This document shows positions 5,988 to 6,021 of a stretch of DNA of 6,021 nt, piece after piece. Every line of letters begins with the position of its first letter. Position 1 is the first letter of the stretch. The position numbers and the translations under genes were made by a program. This stretch comes from Leclercia sp. UBA7405 (GTDB taxonomy: Bacteria > Pseudomonadota > Gammaproteobacteria > Enterobacterales > Enterobacteriaceae). The notes beneath the pieces were generated by a model. That model ran no database searches. It saw nothing but the letters and a program-made list of their open reading frames with translations, and was not told where the DNA came from. The DNA lies in NCBI GenBank assembly GCA_002469605.1, contig DKMV01000010.1:1-6021 (forward strand), written 5' to 3'.

Positions 5988-6021
5988 TGAGTTTTGATAT
6001 TGCCAAATACCCGACCCTGGC
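5987..6021 (+). CDS. dxs: Dxs, 1-deoxy-D-xylulose-5-phosphate synthase (first 11 codons only)
   Basis: Only MSFDIAKYPTL plus two bases of the next codon are visible. This is the N-terminus I remember for E. coli Dxs, and ispA-dxs adjacency is the standard enterobacterial arrangement. Dxs is the thiamine diphosphate enzyme that joins pyruvate and glyceraldehyde 3-phosphate, the first and often flux-controlling step of the MEP pathway, and also supplies precursor for thiamine and pyridoxal phosphate. None of the catalytic domain is in the window. GATGAG (5975-5980), six bases upstream, is a modest Shine-Dalgarno. No promoter or terminator is evident in the 24-base gap after ispA, so dxs should be read from the xseB transcript. 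Confidence 0.93.
   Translation, partial: MSFDIAKYPTL

Noticed and set aside
1..6021. Mobile elements, phage remnants, CRISPR arrays, toxin-antitoxin or defence genes.
   Set aside because: Every long stretch is assigned to conserved core genes in their usual order, the gaps are all under 200 bases, and no direct repeats, transposase motifs or att-like sites were found.

Overview
This window is ordinary core chromosome of a member of the Enterobacteriaceae. Every gene is a close, near full-length match to proteins I remember from Escherichia coli K-12, and the order yajR-yajQ-panE-yajL-thiI-xseB-ispA-dxs with its strand pattern is the K-12 order. The many amino-acid substitutions and the GC-rich third codon positions point to a relative such as Enterobacter, Klebsiella, Lelliottia or Leclercia rather than to E. 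coli itself. I cannot fix the genus from sequence alone. I see no mobile element, CRISPR array, tRNA, rRNA or sign of recent transfer.

Layout from left to right. The 3' two thirds of yajR (+, an MFS transporter with a C-terminal YAM domain) run to 970. A compact bidirectional terminator separates it from convergent yajQ (-, 1003-1494, nucleotide-binding protein). A 128-base divergent region (1495-1622) holds back-to-back promoters for yajQ and panE. panE (+, 1623-2534, ketopantoate reductase) overlaps yajL (+, 2497-3087, DJ-1/PfpI family) by 38 bases. A strong hairpin and a separate GC-rich palindrome lie between yajL and convergent thiI (-, 3177-4625). A second divergent region (4626-4819) carries the thiI promoter and leader and the xseB leader. 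From there xseB (+, 4820-5062), ispA (+, 5063-5962) and the first 11 codons of dxs (+, from 5987) form a tightly packed operon.

How the genes relate. Cofactor and isoprenoid supply dominates. PanE makes pantoate for coenzyme A. ThiI handles sulfur for 4-thiouridine in tRNA and for the thiamine thiazole. Dxs makes 1-deoxy-D-xylulose 5-phosphate, which feeds the MEP isoprenoid pathway and also the thiamine thiazole and pyridoxal phosphate. IspA makes farnesyl diphosphate from the MEP products. XseB, the small subunit of exonuclease VII, shares the operon without an obvious metabolic link.

I did not find a previously undescribed system. The items worth a second look are small-scale expression signals: a three-codon ORF whose stop overlaps the dxs start, hairpins in the panE, thiI and xseB leaders, shared -35 sequence in the yajQ/panE promoters, the panE/yajL dual-coding overlap, and an altered loop after the YajL nucleophilic cysteine.
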